A stretch of 64,000 nt of DNA from an uncultured Helicobacteraceae bacterium (GTDB lineage: Bacteria; Campylobacterota; Campylobacteria; Campylobacterales; Helicobacteraceae), in the NCBI GenBank assembly GCA_910578285.1, contig CAJTQL010000003.1:165703-229702 (forward strand), read 5' to 3'. A program made the position numbers and the translations under genes. This document shows positions 1 to 8,680 of the stretch, in pieces (the first letter of the stretch is position 1; each line of letters opens with the position of its first letter). The notes below the pieces were generated by a model. It saw only the letters and a program-made list of their open reading frames with translations. It was not told where the DNA came from and made no database searches.

Positions 1-863
1 GTGGGCAGCGAAGAAAGCGAGAGATCAAAGTCGACAAAGCCCTCTTTGGGCGCGAGCGGTGCGAGGGCGTGCATGTGCGATAGACGCGCGTATTCTTCGC
101 TATTTGGCTCAAAAAGCTCGAGCTCTTCGCCGATGTTTGCATGCGCCTGCCAGCTTATGCATGCATTCTTGAGTGCGATTTCGACACACATTGCTTTGGG
201 TAGATGCCATAGCCCGAGGCTTTGAATGTCTTTGTGAAAGCTTGTGTGAGGGCTTTCATGTACGGATTTGATGAGCGATTCGTAGGATTCTTGCGCAAGT
301 GCAAACAGCACAGGCGGAATCTCAAATGATGTGCGCTCGGTTTTGGTCGAGAGTTGCGAGGTGATGTCAAAGGGGTGAATGCTTTCAATCTCATCACCAA
401 AAAACTCGATTCGCAATGGTTCTAACGCGGGTGGATAGATGTCAAAAATATCGCCTCGCAGGCTCATCTCGCCTGCAAGCTCAATCATATCGACATGCGT
501 ATAGCCAAAGCAAACGAGCTTGTCTGCTAGCGCGCGTGGGGAGATGTTTTGCCCTTTTGCAATCTCAAAACCTTGCAGAATCGCAGGCGAGGGCAGGGGG
601 TAGAGCAATGTGTGGAAGGGTGCAATCAGAATCTTGTTGCTTTGCGAACGATAATAGGTGCGCAATACAGACAGCAGCTCAAGCAGCTCATCGCGATATG
701 CGCGCAAATCATCGCCTCTTTGGGCACGGAAATCGGGCAAAACAAAGGGCGTTTTGTGTTGGAGAATCGCAACACCAGCAGCCATTCTGCATTCATGAGA
801 ATTGGCAAATATACCAACATCGGGCGCAGAATGTGTGAGCAGGTCATAAAGCAGCGCTTGCAC
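1..863 (-). CDS. mfd: Transcription-repair coupling factor Mfd, N-terminal part (runs off the left edge)
   Basis: Translating the minus strand from a GTG at 863 gives 287 open codons that run off the window. The reading frame contains the UvrB-like damage-recognition region of Mfd: a stretch with LVCFGYTHVDMIELAGEMS, then RGDIFDIYPP, then RIEFFGDEIESI, the usual Mfd/UvrB order. Mfd displaces stalled RNA polymerase and recruits UvrA. The translocase motifs lie outside the window. The GTG directly follows the TAA of the bactofilin gene in the same frame, so it is the furthest upstream start possible; no good Shine-Dalgarno is visible, which suits translational coupling. The place, directly after the bactofilin gene, matches HP1542-HP1541 in H. 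pylori as I recall it. Confidence 0.93.
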   Translation of the reverse strand, partial: MQALLYDLLTHSAPDVGIFANSHECRMAAGVAILQHKTPFVLPDFRAQRGDDLRAYRDELLELLSVLRTYYRSQSNKILIAPFHTLLYPLPSPAILQGFEIAKGQNISPRALADKLVCFGYTHVDMIELAGEMSLRGDIFDIYPPALEPLRIEFFGDEIESIHPFDITSQLSTKTERTSFEIPPVLFALAQESYESLIKSVHESPHTSFHKDIQSLGLWHLPKAMCVEIALKNACISWQAHANIGEELELFEPNSEEYARLSHMHALAPLAPKEGFVDFDLSLSSLP

Positions 864-1253
864 TTACTTGCTATCTTTAGAATCTTTGGAATCGTTTGGT
901 AGCAGCGGGCTTAGTTTGTCGCCAAGAGACGGAGGATTTCGCCGCACCTTGCTCTCGCCGATGAAGAATCCTTCACGTTCAATCACGAGCTCATTGGTGG
1001 TTACTTCGCCATCAACGCGTCCATTGGGCATAATCTCAATCGTTTGACAATCTGCTTTGCCATTGAATTTACCACTCACGATGAGCTTGAGGGCAATAAT
1101 TTCGCCCATAACGAAGCCACCTTGCCCGATAGATATTGTCGAATCAGAGAAGATTCTACCTTCGAATGTGCCATCGATATGCAAGCCAGACTTGGCAAGA
1201 ATCTCTCCTTTAATACTTGTTCCAGCAGCAATAATTGTTGTGTCATTTGCCAT
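864..1253 (-). CDS. Bactofilin, second copy (CcmA-like)
   Basis: A 129-residue protein starting MANDTTIIAAG. It is built almost wholly of the short beta-helix repeats of bactofilins (IKGEI, IDGTFEGRI, VMGEI, VSGKFNGKA, VDGEV), with a charged C-terminal tail made of three DSK units. Bactofilins polymerise into membrane-associated filaments without nucleotides; in Helicobacter the CcmA bactofilin works with M23 peptidases to make the helical cell. The ATG at 1253 lies 11 bases inside the end of the preceding bactofilin gene; a further upstream start in the same frame (1313) is open but would put 20 unrelated residues in front. It is a tandem paralogue of the neighbour at 1243-1632, with the same length and fold but clearly diverged sequence. 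Confidence 0.9.
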   Translation of the reverse strand: MANDTTIIAAGTSIKGEILAKSGLHIDGTFEGRIFSDSTISIGQGGFVMGEIIALKLIVSGKFNGKADCQTIEIMPNGRVDGEVTTNELVIEREGFFIGESKVRRNPPSLGDKLSPLLPNDSKDSKDSK

Positions 1254-1632
1254 TTGGGATTTCCTTGCTTGTTTTCTTGCGGCTATTGCCCACAAAAGAA
1301 CCTCCGCGCTCAACTACGAGCTCATTGACAATGATTTCGCCTTTGTGGGTGCCTGAAGCCATAATCTCGATAACCTCACATTCACTCTCGCCTTCAAAGA
1401 TGCCATTCACAACCATTCTATTTGCCTGAATCGTGCCTTTTCCTTTGCCATTTTCACCAATCACAACGGTTGATTGTGAGAGAATCTCACCCTCAAATTG
1501 CCCTTCGATAAAAATTTCCGATTGTGCGTTGATGTTGCCTTTGATAATTGTGCCATTTGCGATAAAACTCATACCCGCGTTATTGGCACTGATGAGTTGC
1601 TGTTTGGATTTTTTTTCACCACCAAATATCAT
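1243..1632 (-). CDS. Bactofilin, first copy (CcmA-like)
   Basis: A 129-residue bactofilin. About 20 polar residues precede the beta-helix core (FIANGTIIKGNI, IFIEGQFEGEI, KGTIQANRMVVNGIFEG), and the tail is basic. The start ATG overlaps the stop of the M23 peptidase gene by 4 bases (ATGA), and its own end overlaps the next bactofilin by 11 bases, so the peptidase and both bactofilins are almost certainly made from one message. In H. pylori ccmA is a single gene next to two M23 peptidase genes; here the numbers are the other way round. Which of the two copies is the functional CcmA equivalent cannot be told from sequence alone. Confidence 0.9.
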   Translation of the reverse strand: MIFGGEKKSKQQLISANNAGMSFIANGTIIKGNINAQSEIFIEGQFEGEILSQSTVVIGENGKGKGTIQANRMVVNGIFEGESECEVIEIMASGTHKGEIIVNELVVERGGSFVGNSRKKTSKEIPNGK

Positions 1633-2582
1633 TCCATTTCCTTTACTTCAGATTCTTCTATGATAGGCATAGAAATAAACTCACGAATCGTACTGATGCT
1701 ATTGAGCAGCGATTGCCATTTTATCTCTTTTTCGCGTTCAAAAATATCATCGTAATTGCGCATTGTCCAATTCATAAAATGCTTTGGTTGTAATCGTTTG
1801 CCCAAAAAAATGACTTCGTAATGCAGATGAGGTCCTGTGCTTAAGCCTGTATTGCCAGAATAGGCAACAATTTGCCCTTTTTTGACAAATTCACCTTCTT
1901 TTACAGCCAATTCGCTTAAATGTGCATAGGCAGTGTGGAATCCATATGCATGTTCAATTTTGACCATATTTCCATAGCCGCCATTGTATCCTTTTTTGGA
2001 AAATGACACGACACCATCGGCTGTGGCATAAACAGATGTGCCCACAGGGACGCGCAAATCAATCCCTGTGTGAAACTCTCGTTTTTTGATGAGCGGGTGT
2101 TCACGATAACCAAAATTGCTCGAGACTTGGAAATGTTGCAACGGGCTGCCATTAGGTAGCATGCGCAATGTAAATCCCTTTTGTTCTGCCGTAATGCGCG
2201 CAACATTGACGCGTTCAAGCAGCTGCTCGATGTTTGTCTGCTCCTCGTTCGCGTTGGTTTCGCCATTGCTCACGCCCACAAAGCCCTCCAAATGCCCAAG
2301 TTGCCCACGAATAACGGTGATGTCATTATTTTTTTGGGCAATCTCTTCATCAAGGCTTTTATTGATGGCTTCGATTCGGTTGTAATCTTCGATGAGTTTG
2401 TTGCGGTTTTTTTCGATTGTTGCAATCTCGCCGAGTAAGAGGCGAATGGTTGCAAAAGAAACAAGAATCACGACAATAATGGAGAGTAAGACATAGAGCA
2501 GGATATGCTTCATAAACTGGTGGATATTGTATTGACGTGAACCCTTGATATCTGTGATAGTAATAATAAATTTATTGTCCAT
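1629..2582 (-). CDS. M23 family peptidoglycan endopeptidase (Csd1/Csd2-type cell-shape protein)
   Basis: A 317-residue membrane-anchored protein. Residues 1-25 are cytoplasmic and basic, and a transmembrane helix lies at about 26-50. A coiled-coil stretch follows (about 55-110), then an LytM/M23 domain. The zinc and catalytic motifs are complete: HTGID (His171, Asp175) and HLH (His252, His254), so this should be an active D,D-endopeptidase cutting peptide crosslinks in the periplasm. In H. pylori this position holds two genes, csd2 and csd1, the first being, as I recall, catalytically defective; here there is only one, with intact motifs. It overlaps folC upstream by 11 bases and the bactofilin downstream by 4. 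Confidence 0.9.
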   Translation of the reverse strand: MDNKFIITITDIKGSRQYNIHQFMKHILLYVLLSIIVVILVSFATIRLLLGEIATIEKNRNKLIEDYNRIEAINKSLDEEIAQKNNDITVIRGQLGHLEGFVGVSNGETNANEEQTNIEQLLERVNVARITAEQKGFTLRMLPNGSPLQHFQVSSNFGYREHPLIKKREFHTGIDLRVPVGTSVYATADGVVSFSKKGYNGGYGNMVKIEHAYGFHTAYAHLSELAVKEGEFVKKGQIVAYSGNTGLSTGPHLHYEVIFLGKRLQPKHFMNWTMRNYDDIFEREKEIKWQSLLNSISTIREFISMPIIEESEVKEME

Positions 2583-3849
2583 GCCATTCTCTATATTGTA
2601 AAATAAAGGATTCTACTACACTAAAAGAGCCAAAAACGGCATAGAATCGTTCTGGACGTAGCGGAAAAATCTCGTAGTCATATTGTATGCCTTCTGCCTC
2701 AAGCGCCTCTTGCAGCAATGCAAGCGGCACCGCTCGAGAGTGTGTGAGTTTTAAAACATGGATTTTACTCAAAAGAGGCTTAAAACATTGCAAAATGGCG
2801 CGATAATTTTTATCCTTGTAGGCATTATAGACCAAGTCAATTTTTTGCCCAGCCCACCTTTGTTGCAATGTTGCACACAGCGCGTGTGCTGCATGCAGAT
2901 TGTGTCCGACATCGACAATGAGGTTTGGAGCAAGCTGTTGCGCTCGCCCTCCCAAATCGAACATCGGCATAGAATCAGGTGGTGTGAGTTTCAAAAAGCG
3001 CAGCGCCTTTTGCGCTAACGCGAAGTTTTGTGCTTGATACTCGGGCAGCGCATTGTCCGATAGATATTGTCGCAGAAGCACCTTTTCTTGTGTTGTCACA
3101 GCAGTGCATGAATCTGTCGCCGTGTTTGGAATGCTGTTGTTATGCAATGCTGTGTTGAGCTGTGCATCGATTGTGTCTAGGAAGCAATAGTGAATGGTGC
3201 GCTCATTTGCGACAAGCTCTAGCGCAGCACGTACAGCTTGCTCATCTGGTTGGATTCCGATGATGGCATGCGCGTTGATGCTCCGTAGCTTGGTGAGTGC
3301 GATTGTAAAAATATCCCTGCCAAGCCGCTCCTCGTGGTCGAGATGAATGGGTGTGATGAGGCTTAAGCTGCGGGGAAGCGAGCTTGTCGAATCAAGCTCT
3401 CCGCCAAGCCCCGCTTCGATGACGGCGTATTGGTGAGGGAAAAAGAGAACATATGCAAGCAGTGTCGCGTATTCAAAATAGCTTACCCTGTCGCAATAGC
3501 GCGTGCCGTTCGAATCGACAAGGCTTTGTAAGAAATGGTGCGCCTCTAGTAGTCGTGTTGTGCTCACCACAGCACCATTTTCCCAAAATCGATCAGCAAA
3601 TGAGAATAAATGTGGTGATACGAAATGCCCGACTTTTTTGCCACATGCTAAAAGCATGAGCGCGAGAAATCTCCCTGTGCTGCCTTTACCATTTGTGCCG
3701 ACAATATGGACAATGATTGGCGGCGGCTTGGCAAAATGCGAATCGATGAGTGGACGTAGTTTTGCAAAAAGTGCAGGGAAACGCGCAGGGTCGAAATTGC
3801 GATATTCTTCGTCTTTGTGTGCCATATAGTCCAAGAGAATCTCCAACAC
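2572..3849 (-). CDS. folC: Bifunctional folylpolyglutamate/dihydrofolate synthase
   Basis: A 425-residue Mur-ligase-type enzyme that adds glutamate to folates (and probably to dihydropteroate). The ATP-binding loop GTNGKGSTG is at residues 51-59. Further family signatures are VIEAGLGGELDSTSSLP and HLDHEERLG in the middle, and DVGHNLHAAHAL near the start of the C-terminal domain. The start is a GTG that shares its first base region with the preceding stop (TAGTG), so translation is likely coupled to the diguanylate cyclase gene. The length is normal for the family. It shows no sign of damage. Confidence 0.95.
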   Translation of the reverse strand: MLEILLDYMAHKDEEYRNFDPARFPALFAKLRPLIDSHFAKPPPIIVHIVGTNGKGSTGRFLALMLLACGKKVGHFVSPHLFSFADRFWENGAVVSTTRLLEAHHFLQSLVDSNGTRYCDRVSYFEYATLLAYVLFFPHQYAVIEAGLGGELDSTSSLPRSLSLITPIHLDHEERLGRDIFTIALTKLRSINAHAIIGIQPDEQAVRAALELVANERTIHYCFLDTIDAQLNTALHNNSIPNTATDSCTAVTTQEKVLLRQYLSDNALPEYQAQNFALAQKALRFLKLTPPDSMPMFDLGGRAQQLAPNLIVDVGHNLHAAHALCATLQQRWAGQKIDLVYNAYKDKNYRAILQCFKPLLSKIHVLKLTHSRAVPLALLQEALEAEGIQYDYEIFPLRPERFYAVFGSFSVVESFILQYREWHGQ

Positions 3850-5372
3850 TATGTCTCCTCATCTTCTGTGGCAATGCGATTATAGCCAATCTTTTTTGCG
3901 CCCAACATGCGCGCTTTTGCGCGTGCAACCACGTTGTCGAAGTTGCTTGCTTCATTGCGGTCTGCCACACCAATCGTAACACTAATTTGCATTTTATGTT
4001 GTCCATAGACAAATGTGCTTTCGGCAATTTGTATGCGGATTTTTTCGGCAAAATAGGACGAATCAAAATGGTCCATTCCCGCGAGGAAAATCAAAAATTC
4101 TTCACCATCAATCCGAATTACATAGTCATTTTTCCGCACAATATTCTTGAGTAATTTTCCAAAGGTTGCGAGAATCTTGTCCCCTGATTCATTGCTATGC
4201 GAATCGTTGATGTGCTGAAAATTGTCAATGTCGATGTAGAATACAGAATAGCTTTGTTTGTAATGCGCATACATCTCTTCGTGGTGCGCAACCTGCTCTT
4301 TGAATGCAGCGAGCGTATAGACGCCTGTGAGCTTGTCCAGAGATTCTTTTGGTGGTGGGGCTTCGCGCTTGCTTTCGCCGCCAATCTTTTGTGTCATTGC
4401 GTCCAAGCCACTCTTGGTTTGGTTCATCGCCTCTTGGATATGTTGGAATCGCGTCTCGGAGCTGCTAAGAAGTGAAAGCATGTCGTCTTTGAAGCTCAAG
4501 AGATTGTTTTCTTTTGGGGTGAGATTCTTCAGTTGTTTGTTGCTTTCGGTGATTTCGTTGAACATCATCTCGCCCGCAATCTGCAATGAAGCAATCTTTG
4601 CCACAATCACCTCGAGGAGATTCTCGAGTTCCTTGCTATGCTTTTTGACCGTTGCAAGCAATAGGTTTTTGTCGATTTGAATCCGTTCTTTTAGTGCTTT
4701 TTCCAGTGCATCGATGAGCTTGTCCTTGACAATCAGCGTAAGGTCGAGTTTGAGCATAGCCGCCGCAGTGTCAATCGCTTGTTGTTTTGTGGCTTGTTGT
4801 GTGAGCGAAGGGCGCAAGAGGTGGCTAAAGAAATCGAGATTCTCCTCACGTTCTGTCGCATCATCTTTTGGATTTTCTTGCGTGGGCTGTGGCTTTGGTG
4901 GTGTGTCTTTTGATTCTTTGGGTAAGTTTTGTTTGAGAATAACAGACCAACGTTCCTTGATGATTTGCCCATTGATTTGCGAATTGCCATCGATGAGCTC
5001 GCGGCTATCCTTGATGAGGTTTGGATTTGCATTGGGGTTGTGGGACGCATAATAATAAAGAAACATCGAACAAAGTTCTTTATAAAGCAAAAATTGTTCT
5101 TTGGTGTCATTGTTTTGCAGCCGAGCAATACTTGTTGTAAGGAAATGGATAAAGTCTTCTTGAGTTTTCATAGGCAATCCCCGAATCTGATTGCGCGTTT
5201 TGCTATCAAGCTGTTTTAACCATTTTGTTTTCCATTGATAGGGTTCGATGTTCAAACCGAGCTTTTTTGCCTCTTCACAAAAGGCGTCTTGATACACATC
5301 AGGTGTTGCAACTTGCCCATTTTTTTGGATTCGTATCAAAGCGTTGCGTACAGCATCTTTGAGCGTTGGCAT
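3849..5372 (-). CDS. GGDEF-domain protein, probable diguanylate cyclase
   Basis: A 507-residue soluble protein. Residues 1-110 form an uncharacterised alpha-helical domain, followed by a Pro/Lys-rich linker (about 150-180), a helical or coiled-coil region (about 190-335), and a C-terminal GGDEF domain introduced by DKLTG. The active-site loop reads DGEEF (residues 422-426) instead of GGDEF/GGEEF. An I-site-like RKND (413-416) lies exactly five residues before it, as in product-inhibited diguanylate cyclases. The catalytic Glu pair is kept, but the first Gly is Asp, so activity is uncertain. It sits 2 bases after lptE, with a fair Shine-Dalgarno (AAAAGGA). H. pylori has no such gene here; C. 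jejuni has a hypothetical gene in the same slot as I recall. Confidence 0.85.
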   Translation of the reverse strand: MPTLKDAVRNALIRIQKNGQVATPDVYQDAFCEEAKKLGLNIEPYQWKTKWLKQLDSKTRNQIRGLPMKTQEDFIHFLTTSIARLQNNDTKEQFLLYKELCSMFLYYYASHNPNANPNLIKDSRELIDGNSQINGQIIKERWSVILKQNLPKESKDTPPKPQPTQENPKDDATEREENLDFFSHLLRPSLTQQATKQQAIDTAAAMLKLDLTLIVKDKLIDALEKALKERIQIDKNLLLATVKKHSKELENLLEVIVAKIASLQIAGEMMFNEITESNKQLKNLTPKENNLLSFKDDMLSLLSSSETRFQHIQEAMNQTKSGLDAMTQKIGGESKREAPPPKESLDKLTGVYTLAAFKEQVAHHEEMYAHYKQSYSVFYIDIDNFQHINDSHSNESGDKILATFGKLLKNIVRKNDYVIRIDGEEFLIFLAGMDHFDSSYFAEKIRIQIAESTFVYGQHKMQISVTIGVADRNEASNFDNVVARAKARMLGAKKIGYNRIATEDEET

Positions 5373-5374
5373 GG

Positions 5375-5884
5375 CTATCCTTTTGGCTTTGGAAGTGTTG
5401 CAATTTTAGCAAAAAACGCATCGAGTGCTTGGATACTTGCTTCTTCAATAGCTTCTAGTCTACGTGTGTCTGTCAAGATGGAATGTGTGTCGATAGAGAA
5501 TGTGTGTCGCCCTATGGTGTCCATCTCGGTTACTTTGCCAGCTTTGTCATAATAGCGAAAACGAAGTGTTACAAAGATGCGATAGAAACTCGTGAATCCT
5601 TCTGTGTTTTCAGCCAACGAAGCAAAGCGTACATTATGGAGCGTAACATGGATTTGCGAATCGGCTTCTTTGGGGCTGATTGCAACCTTTGCTCCTAGCC
5701 GCTGCACGATAGAACGCAATATCGCGTCTTTGATGAGAACGCTGTTTTCGGGGTCGCGATAATTGATGCTAATATCGACATAGATTCGTTCGCCAAATTG
5801 TTGCTCGCTATATCGCGCAAGTGGTTGATAGCCGCAGCCAAGAAGCAACAACGACAAGCAGATCCCCCATAATCTCGCCCACAT
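5375..5884 (-). CDS. lptE: LPS-assembly lipoprotein LptE-like
   Basis: A 169-residue lipoprotein: a short hydrophobic signal ends in the lipobox LLLLGC, followed by GYQPLARYSEQQFGERIYVD, the typical GYxP start of LptE. LptE plugs the LptD barrel that inserts LPS in the outer leaflet. Two ATGs are possible, 5890 and 5884; the second has AGGT at a better distance and is used here. An upstream open stretch to 5974 lies inside leuS and would bury the signal, so I reject it. Sequence conservation in this family is low, so the call rests on the lipobox, the GYQP motif, size and position between leuS and folC. Confidence 0.8.
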   Translation of the reverse strand: MWARLWGICLSLLLLGCGYQPLARYSEQQFGERIYVDISINYRDPENSVLIKDAILRSIVQRLGAKVAISPKEADSQIHVTLHNVRFASLAENTEGFTSFYRIFVTLRFRYYDKAGKVTEMDTIGRHTFSIDTHSILTDTRRLEAIEEASIQALDAFFAKIATLPKPKG

Positions 5885-5892
5885 CAACATAC

Positions 5893-8319
5893 CTATTTTT
5901 GGGGCTTGATGACAAAGTTGACCAATTTGCCCGCGACAAAAATTTCTTTCACAATCTCGCAATTTTGTAGCCAACGCGCCACAGATTCGCGCGCAATAGA
6001 CAGAATCTCGGCTTTGTCAAGTGATGTGGAAACTTCGATTTCGGCACGTTTTTTGCCATTAATTGTAACGGCGAGTGTGAGTGTATCAGAGGCAAGGGCG
6101 TTTGTGTCAATCACGATGGGTGCAAGATTTGTGCATTCAAAGAGTGCGGCGCTAAGCTCACTTGCGGCATGCGGGATAATCGGCTCTAAGAGATTGAGGA
6201 GGACAAAATATCCCTCTGTCCAGATGTCTTTGTTGTCTTGGTCGGCAAGTGCGTTGTGTGCTTCCATACAAGCGGCAATCAATGTGTTGAACGCGTATTC
6301 ATTTTTGCGCGCATACAGCTCCTTTGCCTTCAATGCTGCCTCATAGACTTTTTTGCGTGCGATTTTTTCGGCTTTGGTTGTTGCATTTGGCTTGGGACAT
6401 GTTGCTGTTTTGGTGCAAAAATCGGCGCGCTCAAACAAGCGGCGGATAAAGCGCCATGAACCCTCAAGCGCGTTATCGTTCCATTCGAGCTCTTTGGTTG
6501 GTGGGGCGGCAAAGAGGATAAATAGCCGCGCCGTGTCGGCTCCATAATGTGCGATGATGTCAGATGGATTGACGATATTGCCCTTGCTTTTTGCCATTTT
6601 TGCGCCGTCTTTGAGCACCATTCCTTGCGTGAGAAGATGTGAAAATGGCTCGCTTGGTGTTGGATAGCCTAAATCGCGCAAGACTTTGCTAAAGAATCGG
6701 GCATAGAGAAGATGTAAAATGGCATGTTCGATTCCACCGATGTATTCATCGACACTCCCCCAATAGGCGAGTGCTTCGGCATTGAGCGCCTCATGCTCCC
6801 AGAGTGCGTGTGGGGTGGTGTAGCGCAAAAAATACCAGCTTGATTCCATAAATGTGTCCATCGTGTCCGTCTCGCGCAGCGCGTTCGCGCCGCATTTGGG
6901 GCAGCCCGTGTGCTTCCAGCTCGGGTGCGATTGTAGCGGATTGCCCTCGCCGCTAATATCAATGTCAAAGGGCAGCTCGACAGGCAGACGCGTTTCGGGC
7001 ACGATTCCACATTGTGGGCAATGCACAAGCGGAATCGGTGTGCCCCAATAACGTTGGCGCGAGATTCCCCAATCGCGTAATCGGTAGTTGATGATGCCCT
7101 TGCCATTGCCCTTGTGCTCGAAAAAGGCGATGATGTTTTTGATTGCCTCTTCACTGCTCTGCCCGCTAAACTCGCCAGAATCGCGCAAAATCCCGTCTTT
7201 TTCACAATAGGGAATCTCGGTGCCATCTTTGTCAATCACGCGCTTAATGGGTAGGTTGTAGAGTTTGGCAAATTCATAGTCGCGCGTGTCGTGCGCAGGA
7301 ACGCTCATCACCGCGCCGCTGCCATATTCATACAGCACGAAATTAGCGACCCATACAGGCAGAATCTCATCTGTGAGCGGGTGGCGCACAAAAAGCGGCA
7401 GCGGGCAGCCGCATTTGGGGGCAATGGAACGTTCTTTGGGCGAGGTGTTGCGCATCGTCTCGATGGTGCGTGTATGTTCGCCGCAAAGCCCCTTTTGCAA
7501 GAGTTCGCTCACAAGATGGTGTTCGGGAGCAAGCGCGATGTAGCTCACGCCATAGAGCGTGTCGGGGCGCGTGGTAAAGACATCAATTGTGCCGCTAAGT
7601 TTCGAGCGTTCATCAAGTGTGAAGGCAAATTCGAGCCCAAAGCTTTGCCCAATCCAATTGCGTTGCATTGTGAGCACTTGATTGGGCCAGCAGCCCTGCA
7701 ACAAATCGAGCGATTCGAGGAGCTCTTTGGCATATGCCGTAATTTTGACATAGTATTGTGCCATTTCTTTTTGCACCACTTCAGAATCGCAGCGCCAGCA
7801 GCGCCCATCAATGACTTGTTCGTTGGCAAGCACAGTGTGGTCTTTGGGGCACCAATTCACAAGTCCATTTTTGCGATAGATGAGCCCCTTTTGCCACATT
7901 TGGATAAAGAATTGCTGTTCCCAGCGCGAATAGAGTGGGTCGCATGTCGCAAATTCACGTGTGCGCGAGAACGACAAGCCCAAAGAATGCAGCTCTTTGC
8001 GCATATCGTCAATGTTGCTATATGTCCATGTTTTTGGGTGAGTGTGGTGTTTGATGGCGGCATTTTCGGCAGGCAACCCAAAGGCGTCCCAGCCGATTGG
8101 GTGCAAGACATTCTCGCCTTCTTTGCGAAAATAGCGCGCGAGTGCATCGCCAATGCAATAATTGCGCACATGCCCCATATGGATTTTGCCGCTTGGGTAG
8201 GGGAGCATGCTAAGGATATAACGTTTTTTGCGCGTTGTGTCATCAAGCGGTTCAAAGGCATGGGTTTTGTCCCATGTTTGCTGCCATTTGGGTTCGATGA
8301 GTTTGGGGTTATATTCCAT
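5893..8319 (-). CDS. leuS: Leucyl-tRNA synthetase
   Basis: An 808-residue class Ia synthetase. The HIGH-type motif is HMGH (residues 47-50 in YPSGKIHMGHVRNY). The tRNA-synthetase core reads WMCP-like NWCPKDHTVLANEQV, the CP1 editing domain has TTRPDTLYGVSYIALAPEH, and the KMSKS loop is KMAKSKGN. The ATG at 8319 has AAGGA seven bases upstream; the open frame continues 36 codons further but those residues are unlike LeuRS. The stop is a few bases before the lptE start. It is length-normal and intact. Confidence 0.98.
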   Translation of the reverse strand: MEYNPKLIEPKWQQTWDKTHAFEPLDDTTRKKRYILSMLPYPSGKIHMGHVRNYCIGDALARYFRKEGENVLHPIGWDAFGLPAENAAIKHHTHPKTWTYSNIDDMRKELHSLGLSFSRTREFATCDPLYSRWEQQFFIQMWQKGLIYRKNGLVNWCPKDHTVLANEQVIDGRCWRCDSEVVQKEMAQYYVKITAYAKELLESLDLLQGCWPNQVLTMQRNWIGQSFGLEFAFTLDERSKLSGTIDVFTTRPDTLYGVSYIALAPEHHLVSELLQKGLCGEHTRTIETMRNTSPKERSIAPKCGCPLPLFVRHPLTDEILPVWVANFVLYEYGSGAVMSVPAHDTRDYEFAKLYNLPIKRVIDKDGTEIPYCEKDGILRDSGEFSGQSSEEAIKNIIAFFEHKGNGKGIINYRLRDWGISRQRYWGTPIPLVHCPQCGIVPETRLPVELPFDIDISGEGNPLQSHPSWKHTGCPKCGANALRETDTMDTFMESSWYFLRYTTPHALWEHEALNAEALAYWGSVDEYIGGIEHAILHLLYARFFSKVLRDLGYPTPSEPFSHLLTQGMVLKDGAKMAKSKGNIVNPSDIIAHYGADTARLFILFAAPPTKELEWNDNALEGSWRFIRRLFERADFCTKTATCPKPNATTKAEKIARKKVYEAALKAKELYARKNEYAFNTLIAACMEAHNALADQDNKDIWTEGYFVLLNLLEPIIPHAASELSAALFECTNLAPIVIDTNALASDTLTLAVTINGKKRAEIEVSTSLDKAEILSIARESVARWLQNCEIVKEIFVAGKLVNFVIKPQK

Positions 8320-8329
8320 ACGAAAGTCC

Positions 8330-8671
8330 TTAATATTCGACATCATCGTTGCGGACGCTGTCGATGACGATGAGTATGACAGAGAAAAGGTTGGCAACCA
8401 ATGCTCCAATTGCAAGCGATGTGGCATGCGCTGTGTTATTGAATGTTTGCTCGAAGATGAACGCAGGCACGAGGTGCAAATCTGCTACAAGCGAGCTTGC
8501 GAGCATTTCAGCAGCAAGCGTGTTGCGCACACCGATTTTGAGAATGGTCGAGATGATATTCACGCTCGCAGCGATGAATAGCATAATCGATGTTTGTTCA
8601 TAGAGATAGCCTGCAGTTGAGGTTAGACTCATGAGGCTAAAAAAAACAAAAACCACTTTTCCCCAGTCCAT
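8330..8671 (-). CDS. Conserved small inner-membrane protein between secF and leuS (DUF6394-like)
   Basis: A 113-residue protein with about three predicted membrane helices (residues 3-22, 26-48 and 84-105). A middle stretch, VADLHLVPAFIFEQTFNN, may be a re-entrant or amphipathic segment. No enzymatic motif is visible. A protein of this type occurs at the same place in H. pylori (HP1548 by my memory), so it is a conserved lineage gene rather than a chance frame. Its fixed place beside secDF suggests a role at the membrane, but that is inference. It sits 10 bases before leuS and about 10 bases after secF. Confidence 0.75.
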   Translation of the reverse strand: MDWGKVVFVFFSLMSLTSTAGYLYEQTSIMLFIAASVNIISTILKIGVRNTLAAEMLASSLVADLHLVPAFIFEQTFNNTAHATSLAIGALVANLFSVILIVIDSVRNDDVEY

Positions 8672-8680
8672 TTTGTGTCC

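Noticed and set aside
7291..8367. A 358-codon open frame on the plus strand
   Set aside because: It is wholly antisense to leuS, rich in Cys/His/Arg as codon-mirror frames are, and has no ribosome site. The leuS frame carries all synthetase motifs.
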